Assembly: GCA_963277665.1 (NCBI GenBank)
Contig: OY728136.1
Span: 810,861,123-810,925,122 of the forward strand
Length of the DNA: 64,000 nt
Source: Viscum album
Taxonomy: Eukaryota > Streptophyta > Magnoliopsida > Santalales > Viscaceae
Reading direction: 5' to 3'
Shown: positions 48,751 through 62,177 of the stretch, in pieces
Numbering within the stretch: position 1 is the stretch's first letter
Layout of the letters: each line of letters starts with the position of its first letter
Translations under genes and position numbers: made by a program
The notes under the pieces: generated by a model
The model's database searches: none
Seen by the model: only the letters and a program-made list of their open reading frames with translations
What the model was told of the DNA's origin: nothing

Positions 48751-51363
48751 TTTGGTGTTTTTTATCTGATAAAAATCTTGAATCGGGATAAGATTAATAT
48801 TGAAATCACCCTAATAGTTCTATATATATGAAGATTAAAAACTATAAGTTATTGTTTGAATCATCTTGGGATATTTATGTTTAATGTTTCATTCTTTGTG
48901 TAATCAATTATTTAGAATGATAATTAACTATACTGTATCATTCCACCAAACAAGAATTATAATAATCAATTATCATATCATATTCTCTAATATTTAATTG
49001 GGAAATAATTACTTATTCCATGTTTTTAAGAGTAATTGATTGATCATCTATCTCATTATATATTTAGTGTATCTTATCATCATTATTCATTACATATTAT
49101 GATTATTATTTTAGAAATGAACTATTATTATATATTTATTTCATTAGATATCTTTCTATTTTACGGATCCCTCATGTTCCACTTAGAAATATACCACACC
49201 GTCAACATAATTATAATTTTACAACTCATATTTTTATTTTTCAATAATAACCATCACAGAATATTATGTATATAAATTAAATTTATTTTATTCTTCCTCT
49301 ATGTAATCTATGACATAATACTCTTCCACAGAATCATAGATCATTCTTTGAAACATATTCATATAAGAACATTAATGATTGATTCCCCTATTTAGGGAAA
49401 TTTAATACTTTGATTTTATATGGAATCTTCTATAATTTTTTCATAATTGAAAACCATGAAAATCAATTATATAATGTATGAAAAAATGTCACACTTAAAT
49501 AACTCTTTCAGTTATTTTCAGTCATGTCTACCTTGTCCTATTTTTCACAACCTCTATAATAGAATATATAGATATATTTTCCTTTATATCTATATTTTGT
49601 GATATTATGAATCACATGGAATTGAAATCAATTTTCTTATTTTTAGTACATGAATTTACTTATTTCATTATAATCAATTCATACACCATTTGAATCCTAT
49701 GAAATTTATAAAATGATATTTTAACATTGTATGATTCATCATGAGTAGAAACATTAATCTCACAATAGGTTTGTAACCCTATAATGATTTTCTACAAAAA
49801 TAAATATTCTTTCTTTATAAAAATGACCCATATATATCTTACAACCTCAAATATTTGACTAATGACCCCCATAAATATTTTTATGTTGATATATATTTAT
49901 AACATCAACCATTTTTTGTAAAACATGGTCAATTTATTCTATAACCATGATTCTACTTACATATATATAAGATAAAAAATATTAGACATCCTTTATAGAT
50001 TGAAAACTCATAACATTTTTCTATACATTATTTGATAGTGAACCAGAAAAGGTATTTAGGGATTTAGAATCAACATCAAGCGTCTTTATATCCTCTTTAC
50101 TAAAGGATGATTTAGAAGGGACACTAACATTTTTCTGATGAGAAGTATCTTCTATAACTATGATTCTAAGTGACTATACATGATATATCAATAATTTTAT
50201 CTATATTTTGTAATTTCACTCACTAAATAACGGATCTCACTTTGATTTCAATGTACTATTCATAAAACTAAATAAAAAACAATATATTTATCATAAAACA
50301 ATTATGGGTATATTTTTCCATTTTATTGATTATCATAATGATACTAATATTAGAAAAATTTTATTAATGGTGTTGTTTTCAGATTATTTAAACACCTTCA
50401 ACTCTAAAACATCATTATTTTTCATTATTAGATTCTTTATAATATGTATTTATTCTTCCATAGATAGATATTTCCTTTTGATATCATTAGTCATGGAAAC
50501 TCTTATCCATTAATTTTATCTATTTATACATCTTTTTCTCTCTTAATATAGTTTAAATTATTTTTTACATTGATTTTTCTTAAAACTCACCGTTATATTC
50601 TATTTATTTTTTTTAATTATTCAGAAAATGATTATTTAAAAACTAAAATTTAAAAACTCAGAGTATTTGATGTAATTTTATCCTCACATTTAATGTTAAA
50701 AAATACTAAAATTCTTCTTTATTAATCATCAAAAAAAATCATCTGCTAAATCCTAGAGTTTTCATCCTCTTTATTTACGAAATTTTTAATAATATATTTT
50801 GATTACTAATGTTCCAAAGTAAGGTAACAAAAAATGTGATGATTTTTATTGGGGTGTGATTTCATTTACGAACTAAAAAAATATAATGTCATCATTATAA
50901 ATATTAATTGATGTTTCATAAAATATTATTTTAAAATCGCCATGATAATATACATTTTCCCATGAAAATTTAAAATATTATTTTTAATAAGGTGGCATTA
51001 TCATTGTATTCGATCTAGGTTGTAACCAAAAATCACAATGTATATAACTCTTATGACATGTGAAATGATCACCTTAGTATGTTTAAATTGATAAATTTTT
51101 AAAATGATCTTTATTGTATTATTGAAATTATTATTGAATATTTCCAAATGTTGTTTATCTATTTCCAAATGACTATATTGTAATTGGAATGACACATGGA
51201 TATTCTTAGATGTTATTTATATAATTCCATGTTTTGGTTATAAAACCCCAAATGATATTTTGGGATTTTTTTTAAATGACACATACACTATGGTCCAATG
51301 ACCCTTATGGTGTGGAGCAATTATTATGAAATGACTCATACAAAATGGTACAATTATTATTAT
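48751..51363 (-). other. AT-rich stretch between E6 and E4
   Basis: Expected to hold the rest of E6 gag, its primer site and 5' LTR, and perhaps older E5 DNA, but none could be delimited. One minus-strand piece (~50160-50025) reads a Ser/Lys-rich run, VIEDTSHQKNVSVPSKSSFS followed by KEDIKTLDVDSKSLNTFSGS, open for about 45 codons. It has lower AT content than its surroundings and its family is unknown to me. Plus-strand frames at 49036-49275 and 50304-50513 look incidental. Confidence 0.3.
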
Positions 51364-53584
51364 TATATCAAACCTATTTCATTTTTTATATTTTTAATGA
51401 ATTGATTATAAAAGAATAAGTCCAGTGACTACTATAGAACTGTTACTTAACATAATTTTATAATTAATGTAAAACATGAATACTTTGATAATTATATAGT
51501 ATAATTCCACAACTTCTCCCAATAAATTAAATCTCAATTGAAAAAAATCCATAATATATGAAAATATTAATCACGAGTTTTAATATTCAGGGACACACAC
51601 CCAAATTCGGCTCTAATGTAATGAAATATGGTCATATTGAATGGACCACTCAAATTTTTGAAACATAAATCCAATGTAGTTTAATCTATAAAATAATAAT
51701 GATGAATTATAAATAAAAATTAAATGACTATACAATATTTTCATATAAAAAAACATGATATTTGAACATATTAATGAATATAATAATAAATTAAATAAGA
51801 ACATGGACATCAATATATAATCTCATAATGAGTTAATTTTTTTATATATGTATCATAACCATACATTCAATTACTTTTTTTCAAGAAATCATATATAAGT
51901 ATGTAAGTCCTTATCCAAATACCCAAGATAGTTTTCTCATGAGAACTACCAATACATCATGGGTATAGAGGGGGACCAACCCATCACATACAATGTCTAA
52001 ATAATTCCTAATATTAATGTGGATAAACGAAATAAATCTACACATTTGTATTGAACATACATCATATGAAATATTAATAATTTCCCTAATCATCCTACAT
52101 AATTCTAAACCATCCAGAGAAATATTGAAAGTGGTATAAAAATCATACATCCTTGTCAAAATGATAATAAAACATCCAAATATATAATAAGGATGATACC
52201 ATTTTCACATATTCCCAATGGAACATAATTAAAATTAGGGATATTTTCATTTCTGAATAAAAATACTGAAAATTTATAGTAAAAAACAATATTGGGGGAT
52301 AATATAGTTTTAACTAAGAAAATCACTTTTAATAATTTAATTTTTTTTAATATTAGAAAAAATATTTCTTTGAATGTAATCATGAAAAAATATAAAGGAA
52401 TCATTAAAGGAATTAATGGACATGGTTATAGGTAATTCCATACATTTTATTAAAAACTCTCCATTCTAAATGTTGTGAAATGGTCAAAATGTGACATGTT
52501 CAAAAAATAATAAAAAGGTTTTTTAAAAATATATTGTAAAAAGAAGAACATGGGTAAAAATTACCTTAAAAATATTTGGAAGAATATTGAAAAATTATCA
52601 AAATTATTATTTGAGAACATCGAAATTGAAGAAAATTTATTTTTGACCAATGAAAGGAATGAAGTCAGATTTTATTTAAAATTATACCTCAAAAAATTGA
52701 TGACAAAAACTGGAAAATTGTACTATTACTTTAAAATGTTGTAAATATAAATTGGATAAAAACATTTATGAGTTAATTGGTATATAGTTCATAATAATTC
52801 ATCATAGTAAATATAATAATAAATAATACTAAGAAATGATGAGATTGTAATTAAAAAACCTTAACCAATTTAGGAATTATTGACTCATAAGTCACATGAA
52901 GGAACAAACATAGATGGATATATATAAACTATAATTTATTTGGTATAAATCAATAAATAGTTTCATGGGTGTTATATATAAAACACGAATGAAACATGTT
53001 GTGTTTAAATAATGTGTCCCTAATAAATAAAAGTTCGACTAAAATCCCTTACCACATGTCCAATTACAATAATTTTTGTTTGAACCTCTTGTAAATTAAA
53101 TATTTTCTGTCTATTAAAATAATAACTACCATAATACTGTATATTTTTCAATATGTGACTTCATTAAAAAAATTTATCCCTATTTTGATGAAAATGTTAT
53201 ATTAAAAACTCTTTACCTATTGATATGTACTTATTTTCCTAGTATATTTTGGTTCAGTAGTTTAGGTATGAATACTTTGATAATAGTTAAATAATATAAA
53301 TACTGTTAATCATAAAATAAATATAACAAATATTAAATTTTTATTTAATTATACTAATCCATAAAATTCAGATAACGAAATGAAATTCACCATTCAAGGA
53401 GATGTTAGGTAATACAAATGCATTAATGATGTTTTTATGAATTTAAGGGATAGAAAGAAACAACGTTAAATAATATTTAATCTGTAAATAATGATTATTA
53501 TACAATATATATAATATATATTCATTAATCTCCCCCTACATGAAAAAATAAAAATAATAACTCATCAAATCACAACATCGATGT

Positions 53585-53850
53585 GGTAGTCCACATGTAT
53601 GCATGAGTGATATTAACGTTTTACAATAGACTAGTTGGTAAATAGGTATATGATATATTATAATTTCAGATTTTTAATTTATTTCATAAATATCATACAT
53701 ATTTTATATACACATGTTAAATCTGTCATTATATTCATCCATGAGAGGCAGCGATGTAAAAAAAATTACTTCAATTTGCGAGCTGGTAGTCCACTATACA
53801 CATGATCGACAACATCATTTCCCATTTGATGAACAAGAATATAGTTCTAA
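53585..53850 (-). repeat. paired LTR box, E4 copy
   Basis: Plus-strand GGTAGTCCACATGTATGCATG (~53586) and TAGTCCACTATACACATGAT (~53786), 200 bp apart, complementary to the two boxes. Nearly the same pair occurs in E5 at 25038 and 25215. Confidence 0.6.
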
Positions 53851-54145
53851 GTTACTTCATTATCATATCAAAATATAATTATATGGAATATAATGGTGTT
53901 ATTATTTCATTATATTAGTAGAATATTTGAATGATTTAGTTTTATAATGAAAATAGAGATTGATGGCTAAGAACTATACATCTTATTTATATAACATCTA
54001 TATGTTTATATATAAAAACATTATGGAATGGTTTTATGATAAAAAAAGACTCCAAGTCATGGGTATAGATGTGGGGAAGGTATTTGGGAAGGAATTTTCA
54101 ATAAAAATGTATTAGGAAGTGTAACATGGAGAGGTGAGGGGGGTC

Positions 54146-54153
54146 CTTTTATA
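54146..54153 (-). promoter_or_regulatory. TATA box of E4 3' LTR
   Basis: CTTTTATA (minus TATAAAAG) follows GAGGTGAGGGGGGTC, the complement of the CT-rich promoter stretch seen in E1 and E2. Confidence 0.5.
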
Positions 54154-55170
54154 ACTAGGGGACACAATAAGACATTTAGAAATGTATAAATTAAACCCAC
54201 ATTTTTTACCCACCAAATGGATTATAAATTTACTAATCAAAATAATTTGGTGAGATATGGTTGATATATGGAATGAAAATAAGAATTAACAATGTTTTTC
54301 AGTTATATTAACAGGAATATTTTTAGTTTAACCCCCGATAACCAAGATTTAACCTTAACCACTGCAATTAATATTTAATGTTATTATAATTAATTATAAA
54401 GAAAGAACTAGTTAAAAATATTAACTATATCAAATTTTTTTATAAAAATGGAATTAATTTTTTCAAATTTATTTCTTTAAAGTGGTTGAATTAAATTTAA
54501 AATTAATCCCACATAGATGATGAAAATATCAATTCCCAACGAAATGTTTTCATAATTGTAATGTATTTTTATGTTAAAATTGAATATATTACGCATTAAA
54601 AAATGGATTATTTAGAATATAATTGAACTAATTAAACTTTTTAAAAATGTTCAAATAAATTTGTATCTTGTATATTTTCTAAATAATAGGTATTTTTCAA
54701 TAAAAAGTCATTATTTATTAAAATTTGGAAAAAAAATTAATTGATTCAAAATTTTATCAATAATTAACACTAAGATAATTTAGTTAAGTCTATTAAAGAA
54801 TAAGGTTAATTTTATTATATAAATTTTTTAAATGTAATAAGAAAAATTTCAAATAAATTTTTAAAAGTTGACAAAAATGTTTTCTTTTGAAAAATAAATT
54901 TTTTTCATAAAAACCTTTCATATTCCTTATTATTATTCTTATTATTATTTAAAATAAATTAATAATCAATAAATTTATTTGTAAATTCATAAACTAAATA
55001 ATTTTTTTTGATTTATTTATTCCTATTAATACACAACAATTTAATATTTAGTTGATCATTTTATAAAAAACTATGGTTCATTTAGATTCAGGATTGCATG
55101 TACCACAAGCTACCAAAGTGATAAAATTTATTTTAAAAGAAATATGTCATAAAGCATTGGTGTGTTACAC

Positions 55171-55984
55171 TATTCCCATATTAAAAAATATTCAACATTT
55201 GAATATTAGGAATGTGACCACATGAAAACATTTAGCCAATTCATTTTCATAACATCCATAGATTCCCACATAGAATCTTCTATCATATGATTTCATGAGA
55301 GTATATTTACCATCAAGGCCATTTAATTCTTCTAAACCTGTTTCTAGTATCTAGAATTAGGATAGTCTCTTTAGAGTTTGATAGATCATGATCCAATTTT
55401 ATTTCTTTATTAGTGATAACATTCATTAGTTCTATAATGTAAATCCTTTACATATATATATAAATATATATATATGGAAGACATCATGTATATTAGAGAT
55501 AATTCATTTTATTTCCAAAAATTAATCCAAATATCCAATTCATTCCATGATTTCAAATGATTGATGTTTTTTAGTCTCAATTATCTATTCTTAACAATTT
55601 GTATAATAACCATTCATGGAGATACATTAAAGAAAATATGATCTCCTAATTGAAATTCAAAATTGTGCATTTGATTATCTGTATATATCTTTATCCTTTT
55701 ATAATAGTTTTATTAATATAGTTTTGAACATCTCCAATTTAATGTTAGTTCTTTAACACATGCATTAAAAGACTTCCATGAGGTCTTTTACCAACAATTA
55801 TTTATTAAATGACATGAAATGTATTCATGGATAGATTTTATTACATTTGTTATTTAATTACCATCATCAGATAATATTAAAAAATTCCATTTTAATATAT
55901 ATTTTATCATTATTGGTGTTAAAATTCATCATGTAAGGATTTATTCATCAGTTATTTAATAACTGTCATGGAAAGTTATTAAAA
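55171..55984 (-). pseudogene. E4 pol 3' end remnant
   Basis: On the minus strand at ~55265-55215 the text WESMDVMKMNWLNVF sits where the gypsy tail WELEDMMRERYPHLF is expected, about 45-95 bases before the LTR. The rest is not legible. A short TA-rich tract lies at 55452-55475. Confidence 0.5.
55452..55475. repeat. TA microsatellite
   Basis: Interrupted AT dinucleotide run (ATATATATATAA then ATATATATATATG). Confidence 0.8.
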
Positions 55985-56760
55985 ATATCATTTTTTTCTT
56001 GATTTATGATAACCACTGTGAAAAAATATTAAAATTTTTATTTTTAATGTTTTTTCTCAATTAAATGATATTAAAAATGTTTATAAATATTTATTTCATT
56101 TTCTAAGGATCAAATTTTTTGGTCGTAGATCTCAAATTGAGTTACAAATCAAATGTTATGGTCGTCAGATGTTGGACTTCTCAAAGAATTCATTCAGGGA
56201 TGATCAACATCCAATGTCCCTAAATTTTGATCATTATGTACTTTTATGCTTAAAATTTAGTGAAATTAAATATTTAAGAAATAAACAACATATATATCAA
56301 CATTAATATTATTGCTTTTTTAAAATCCAATGTGAAAAGGTTCATTTTATTTCAATTCATGAAAAGAAGAATTGTTGTTAAAAGTCTCTATAATGACTTT
56401 TATCACCAATTTTTCAAGAAATGATCTTTAATAATGTTAGAGTTGTTGAAATTAATTTTCTAGTATTTTATTCAAGTGGTCTTGGAGTGAAAACGAACTT
56501 ATGGATCCAGGTTTAGCTATTTTGGATGTTGAACATCTCTAAACGAATGATTAAAGAAGTATAACATCTGACGACCATAAAAATGAATCCATAACTCTAT
56601 TTGTTCCATAACCAATCAAATTGAGGACTATGAAATGAAATATATGTTTATAAACAATTTTAATATCAGTTATTTGGAACACTGACATGAAGAATGAAAA
56701 TTTTAATAAATTTTTATTATAGTTATCATGAAATAATCATGAAAAATAAATTTAGTATCC
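55985..56760. mobile_element. foldback element with long terminal inverted repeats
   Basis: ATGGTCGTCAGATGTT at 56158-56173 is exactly complementary to AACATCTGACGACCAT at 56563-56578. Pairing extends with mismatches inward to GATGTTGATC/GATGTTGAAC (~56190 and ~56530) and outward through GTTTATAAA (~56079/56652) to about 55985 and 56760. The arms are therefore over 200 bp around a ~300-bp AT-rich, non-coding centre. Long TIRs without coding suggest a Mutator-like non-autonomous element. The ends and any target duplication are unresolved. Confidence 0.65.
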
Positions 56761-57398
56761 TCAAAATGCGAAATACGAATTTTTTATAGCTATTCATCAA
56801 AATTTTCAATGGACACCTAAAATTTATAACATCATATTTTATTTTGCCATGTCATTTATAAGTTTTAAATCTCCATATATATTAATTTCACAATCAATTT
56901 ATTCAATCATCATCAATCCACGGGCTCAGCTCACTCGATCATCTTCATTAATCCATGATTTCTTCTTTCAATGATCTCATCATAATATTTTTTATTATTT
57001 ATCCATGATTAATTTTGGTATAATTTGTTTTCATAACATTTAAACCACATAATGATCCTATTTTTCTAATAATGAACAATACATTATTATATATTGTTAA
57101 AACAAAAATCTTTCTTTGGATTCAAAAATTCTATCTAAGACAATCCTTTGGCTTTCTCCAAAGATATTTCCTCTGAATAAATCAATAACCACTAAGAAAT
57201 CATCAACCTTTAAAATTATGTCAAGTATTTTAGGCCTTTTCTTGATTTATTATGGTTTCTAAGATTTTTTTATCAACAATCTAATTTACATGGATCAAGT
57301 AATTCAATGTGAAGAATATTATTTGAAACAAAATACTTTCATGTACATATTTCAAAAAACGTTGTGAAAGATAGATTTTTAATATCATGTTTTAAAAA

Positions 57399-57500
57399 GA
57401 AAACTGATGTTAGGATGGTCTTTCACATTAGTTTTCAAAAAAATGGACAATATAATTCATAAAATGTACAATTTAAGGTCATTTTTAATAATCGACCTTA
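57399..57500. repeat. two short inverted repeats
   Basis: GAAAACTGATGT (57399-57410) pairs with ACATTAGTTTTC (57425-57436) with one mismatch. TAAGGTC (57474-57480) pairs exactly with GACCTTA (57494-57500). Clustered hairpins of this style also occur in CACTA subterminal regions, but no terminal CACTA repeat was found here. Confidence 0.45.
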
Positions 57501-57924
57501 AAAAACATATTTACAATATTTCCTTGAAAGATGACAATTTATATAAGGACATTAAAAATTGAAAAAACTGATCTAAAACACATGTTTTTGTTCTAATGTG
57601 AGGAAAATTGATATATATTTGAGTCATCTTTACCTTTGATGTCTCCACATCCAAATACTCCATGGCTAAAAGATTCTACTCTCAAACATCATCCCATCAT
57701 GTTAGATAAAAACAAATATTTTCATATAATTCTTTATATGATTCTATTTGAATACTTTTATGGGAACTATTATTATAGGTGAACTCTACCAGAGGTAAAT
57801 ATTGAAAAAAAATATCATTAAAGTCAATATATAATGACTTAAAAATGTATTATAATGTTTTAATATTTTTTAGACTATCAAGTAGTTTGAGGGTGTTAAG
57901 GAGTTCTTAAATTAATCCTAGAAT

Positions 57925-58470
57925 CTAGAGCAATCTGAAGACACTTACAGTATTTTTATCTTTATTGTGGATCATGATTACAAATAATTTATTGAGTTCA
58001 GGATTAATTTTTTTAAATAAAATATTATATAGTTTCGGAAGGTTATTAAGAGGTAAATATCTTACTATATAGAGGAAACATTCATATTTGGTATCATGAT
58101 CAACAAAAATATATATTTCATTATTCATTATAGGATTGTTTTGTAATCTAGTGACAATATCTCTAGTAATTTCATCCAAATTTTATATAGGTATAGGTAG
58201 AGGTTCAATGACTCCGAAAGTGTATTTTATCTTAGCCTTTACCAATTAAATAACCAATCAACATTACATGTAATTAATAATTTACTAATTCATATTATCC
58301 ATCCATAAAATTTTAGTAAATCTCAATACATCATCGTGATAATAAGTTGTGTATAAAAATTTTATTTATGTTAATCATCCATTAATTCCATTATCATATC
58401 AGGAACATATGTAACACATAGTATCTTTCCAAATTTTATAATCCCACCTTTAAAAACTAAGTATACCTAT
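57925..58470 (-). pseudogene. E4 integrase (gypsy), broken
   Basis: Minus strand. 58470-58290 reads GIIKFGKILCVTYVPDM then MELMDD, NFYTQLIITMMY and FYGWI, matching GIIRFRxRVCVP...EL..EAH...YIHPGSTKMY...YWW. 58179-57925 is open for 84 codons: EITRDIVTRLQNNPIMNNEI, YIFVDHDTKYECFLY, LNNLPKLYNILFKKINPEL, matching ITMDFVTGLP, IWVIVDRLTKSAHF, LARLYIKEIVRLHG. The first catalytic Asp (RDIV) is present. The second Asp and Glu region is not legible. Confidence 0.7.
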
Positions 58471-58819
58471 TTTCCATCATTCATGGATTTAATTATTTTT
58501 TAAAAATTCTAATCATCAATATGAGAACATTTTATATTGTCAAAAAATATTTTTTGGAAGTCATTTGATAAATGTTTGTTCTCTACCCTTCCTTAATATT
58601 CTTCATGTCCTTATTTATTATATCTTTAAACATAGAATCCCGTATGATCATCATATTGTTAATAATTCCATTATAATTCCCATTCAATCCACATATTACG
58701 ATATTTTTCTTCCATAGGTGTTAGTGTATTGAGATATGACAATGCTTGATTTTCTTGAGCTATCACCTTTTAATTAAATAGATCTCTTTATATGAAAATA
58801 TATATTTCAAATTCTTTCC

Positions 58820-59035
58820 ATACATGTATATCAAAAATCATTCAACATATTGGTAATGTCTCCATGTATTGTAATAAAATATTATGGATTCCAAATCAAG
58901 ATGATTTGTTGTTATTCTTGTTCATAAATCATTAACAACCTTGATTAATTGGAAAAAATGTTATCAATTTATATAAGGAAATGACTAAGCCCCATCTTAT
59001 ATCTGTCACTATTTATCACAAATTCATAATTTCAT
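58820..59035 (-). pseudogene. E4 RNase H (gypsy), broken
   Basis: Minus strand: VINSDRYKMGL then SRLLMIYEQE and IWNP, aligned with [34 protein letters not shown] and the FALKIW region. The first catalytic Asp is kept. Frames are shifted between motifs. Confidence 0.55.
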
Positions 59036-59389
59036 GATTTTATATTCAAAATGGAGTAGTCAATAATCTCTCCTCCTATTCTTTAATACATTATTCACAT
59101 TCCATTTTATATAAATAATTAACCACCTCACAATTAATCATTTTTAATAGGTTAACCAATCAGTAAAAATTGTTTGAAAATTGTTGATATTAACCTACGA
59201 ATCCAATGAAATTACTTACCTCAATTATGTTCATTGGATTAATCCATTCATGTATATCCTTTATCATAGTAGTTCCAATAATTATTCTAAATAAAAATGT
59301 AATATGTCCATGAAATGAAATATTCTAATTCTAGAATTCACAGTTTAAAAATTTCCTATAAAACTCTATTCTTCTAAGAGTCTCAATAT

Positions 59390-59830
59390 TGATCCATAAG
59401 TTGTTATCATAGTTGTCATAGATATTATATTACACTATGATATCATCAATAAGTACTATAAAAATATTACCAACATATTCTATGAATAATGTATTCATTA
59501 TATTCATAAAAATAGATGGTGAACTAGTCAATCCAAACGGAATTACCATGACATTCTAATGTATAAACCATGTATGAAAAGATGTCTTTAGATTTTTTTT
59601 GGTATTTTATTGAAATTTATGATAACCCTAATGAATTTTAACAATTGAAAAATATTGATATCCCTGATTTTGATCAAATAAGTCATAAATTAATGATATA
59701 TTATTCTATTTCATTATCACAATAGCATTAATTTCTCTATAATCAATGTATTGCCACAAAAATCTCTCTTTATTCTTAATGAAAAAATGGGAGTCCAAAT
59801 GGTGAAACATCTAGTCATGTAAATACCTAT
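59390..59830 (-). pseudogene. E4 reverse transcriptase (gypsy), broken
   Basis: Minus strand in order: IDYREINAIVIMK (CIDYRxLNxITIKN), LIYDLFDQNQGYQYFSIVKI (LIDDLFDQLQGAxxFSKIDL), VMVIPFGLTSSPSIFMNIMN ([20 protein letters not shown]), EYVGNIFIVLIDDIIV ([16 protein letters not shown]). The catalytic IDD is intact at ~59450, although stop codons and a frame change precede it. Confidence 0.85.
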
Positions 59831-62163
59831 TCATATAACTTTAATAGTTGTTTCTATAACTAAATATTTTCTATTATATGTATTCAATATATATTGTTTT
59901 ATATTTTTCATTCATATGGGATTAAATTAATGGAATACACAACTTCACACTCTAGTGGTTATCGAGTTAATTACTCTAGAAATATATTCATGTGTTTTGG
60001 TATAATATGAACATAAAAAATTTGGCGATTACATCATTGAATAGTATATTTGGTCTTTTCTTTTTCTCTAATAATATCATCTAGATGATATACTAGAGGG
60101 AGTTCTAGTCATGACTCAAATGATGATGTATCCCTAATAAAGATAATTACCTCCATATCTTCATTATGAAATAATATTTCCTTCTATTTGGAATAAATTT
60201 TATCACATTATTTTTAAATATAGTATATATTAATTATTATATGAAAATCAACTATAATTATAATAATTAATTTAGAATAACAGGAATGTGTATGTGTCAT
60301 AATGGGACTGACCGACACATCCTTATAACGATGATACTTCCACCAGGAGTCTAGAAAGATAACTCATTTATTAAGGTGCTATGAAAATATATAATTATAT
60401 TGTAAAACAAGGATAATATCAAAGAGTTCAAAGATACAAAATAAAATAACTCATTAGATAAATTTGAGGATATTATTGAATTATCTTCCACAACATCCTT
60501 AGTGATAACATCCTCATCCATTGTAATCTCCTAAGCTTAGCCTCTCTCCTCTGGCCTCTTATAGGGAAATTCCCTTGACTCATTCAAAAATCATTTTCAT
60601 AGTTTATTTTATCCTTTCTATTGAATAATTCAATATTGGTATCATCTTTATTTCCCTTTAAAACATGACAATAGCGAAATCTATCTCCATAGTTGATGCC
60701 AACTCTGATTCCCAGAAATAATTTTCCAATATTTTTCCCTAATTATTACATGATGTAAATTACACTCTTATCTTATTCACTTTTTTCATATTTTATTTCC
60801 TGAAGTGATCTTCTACCCTTTTCTTATTTTGATTTACTTAAAATTCGTAAGGATTGGAAAATTGTTTTTATTGATTTATATAAAATGATATTATGTATAT
60901 GTGTGATGATAATGTTATAGAGATTAGTTCCCTTTAAAAGATTATATTGAGCCCATAAAATAAATAGTAAATATTGATCTTTCTCTTACAAACAAATTAT
61001 GCTTAATACCATTCTGTAAATTTATTATTCCCTTTATGCATAATAAAATTTTTATCTCATTTTGTCTTAGGAACATTAATTTTATATCGAATGCTTCTCA
61101 TTTTATATGAGGAAAATATTATTCTGGAAAGAGTTCCAAAAAACAAATCAAATCCTTGTTTTATATGTATTTGTAAACATTATTGTTTTTAATCAATAAT
61201 CTCTATTTCCACAAATCCCTTGAGAGATGATAAAATTTTATGAAAACTATATTCATTTCATTACTCCCCAACCCAAGAAACAACATCTCTTTGGAACTTA
61301 TCTATTAAATATCATTATATGTAATTTTATTCACATTAAATGATGTAGGCTTCTAACATATGAAGTGACTTAAAATTGTTAAATAAAGATTTAGATTAGT
61401 ATATTACTCTATAATGATACATATATTGGAAATAACCTAAGTCAGCTGCATCAATATAGAGATAATTTATTCAGTTTTGGCTGAAGCTGTAGATCAAGAA
61501 TCATTTCCTTTCCTATGAGTGTAATACCTACATATATTATGCAAATTGATAAGATTTCCAATCATTACACTAGGTTCTATTACTAAACTAATTCAGAAAA
61601 AACATTATATCATATCATTATGGAACATAATTTATAGTTTCAATACTATTAAAACCCAAATCATAAATTTATTATTATTTTTTTCTAATCACAAATATAA
61701 TATATGTGATATCGTTTGGAATTTTATCAATGCATAAAAATACTTTCAAATCCTTTATAATGGTTTATGATGTAAATGTTAACTTTCCCAACAATATCCC
61801 CTGATATTTTTGAGCCACGTGTACATAATAACCCATGGAAATTTCCTAGGTGATGATTGATATGAACCCTAATGTGATCATTTCAGATTTAGTACCTCTA
61901 GGTACAATTATTCTATAGGCACATCCCCTTGTAGTATCCATATAGATATTCTTTTTTAGGAAACCCACATAGTCTCTATCTTATAAAAACAATATGATGT
62001 TATCCTATACCAAGGCCTATCATAAATGTAATACATAGGGATATATTACCTAATCATTTTTTTCTTATATCTAGTTCCAAAGGTTTATAATAAATTTTCA
62101 GTAATACCAAAATTAAATACTCTTCCCCTAGTAAACTAATATTTTTCAATAAATTATTAAACT
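59831..62163 (-). pseudogene. E4 gag/protease and leader region, unreadable
   Basis: By position this should hold gag, zinc knuckle and protease, then the leader. No such motif is legible on the minus strand. A GAGAGGCTAAGC-type purine-rich patch near 60540 stands out in base composition. The plus-strand frame 61546-61737 looks incidental. Confidence 0.35.
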
Positions 62164-62177
62164 GGCCCTAGATACAA
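62164..62177 (-). other. possible primer-binding site of E4
   Basis: Plus-strand GGCCCTAGATACAA resembles GGCTCTGATACCA, the complement of the initiator-Met-tRNA site, and it lies where the LTR alignment predicts the junction. Confidence 0.4.

Larger units (their letters stand above)
51364..55170 (-). repeat. E4 3' LTR
   Basis: The right edge is fixed by CATTGGTGTGTTACA (minus strand TGTAACACACC). The next 100 bases parallel E1 (TAGCTTGTGGTACATGCAA against TAGCTTGTGGTATACACAA). The left edge near 51364 is estimated from alignment with the 5' LTR and could be off by tens of bases. About 3.8 kb, the same as E2. Confidence 0.65.

Noticed and set aside
60698..60722. AACTCTGATTCCCA as the E4 primer-binding site
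   Set aside because: It is too close to RT to leave room for gag, and the LTR alignment places the junction near 62178.
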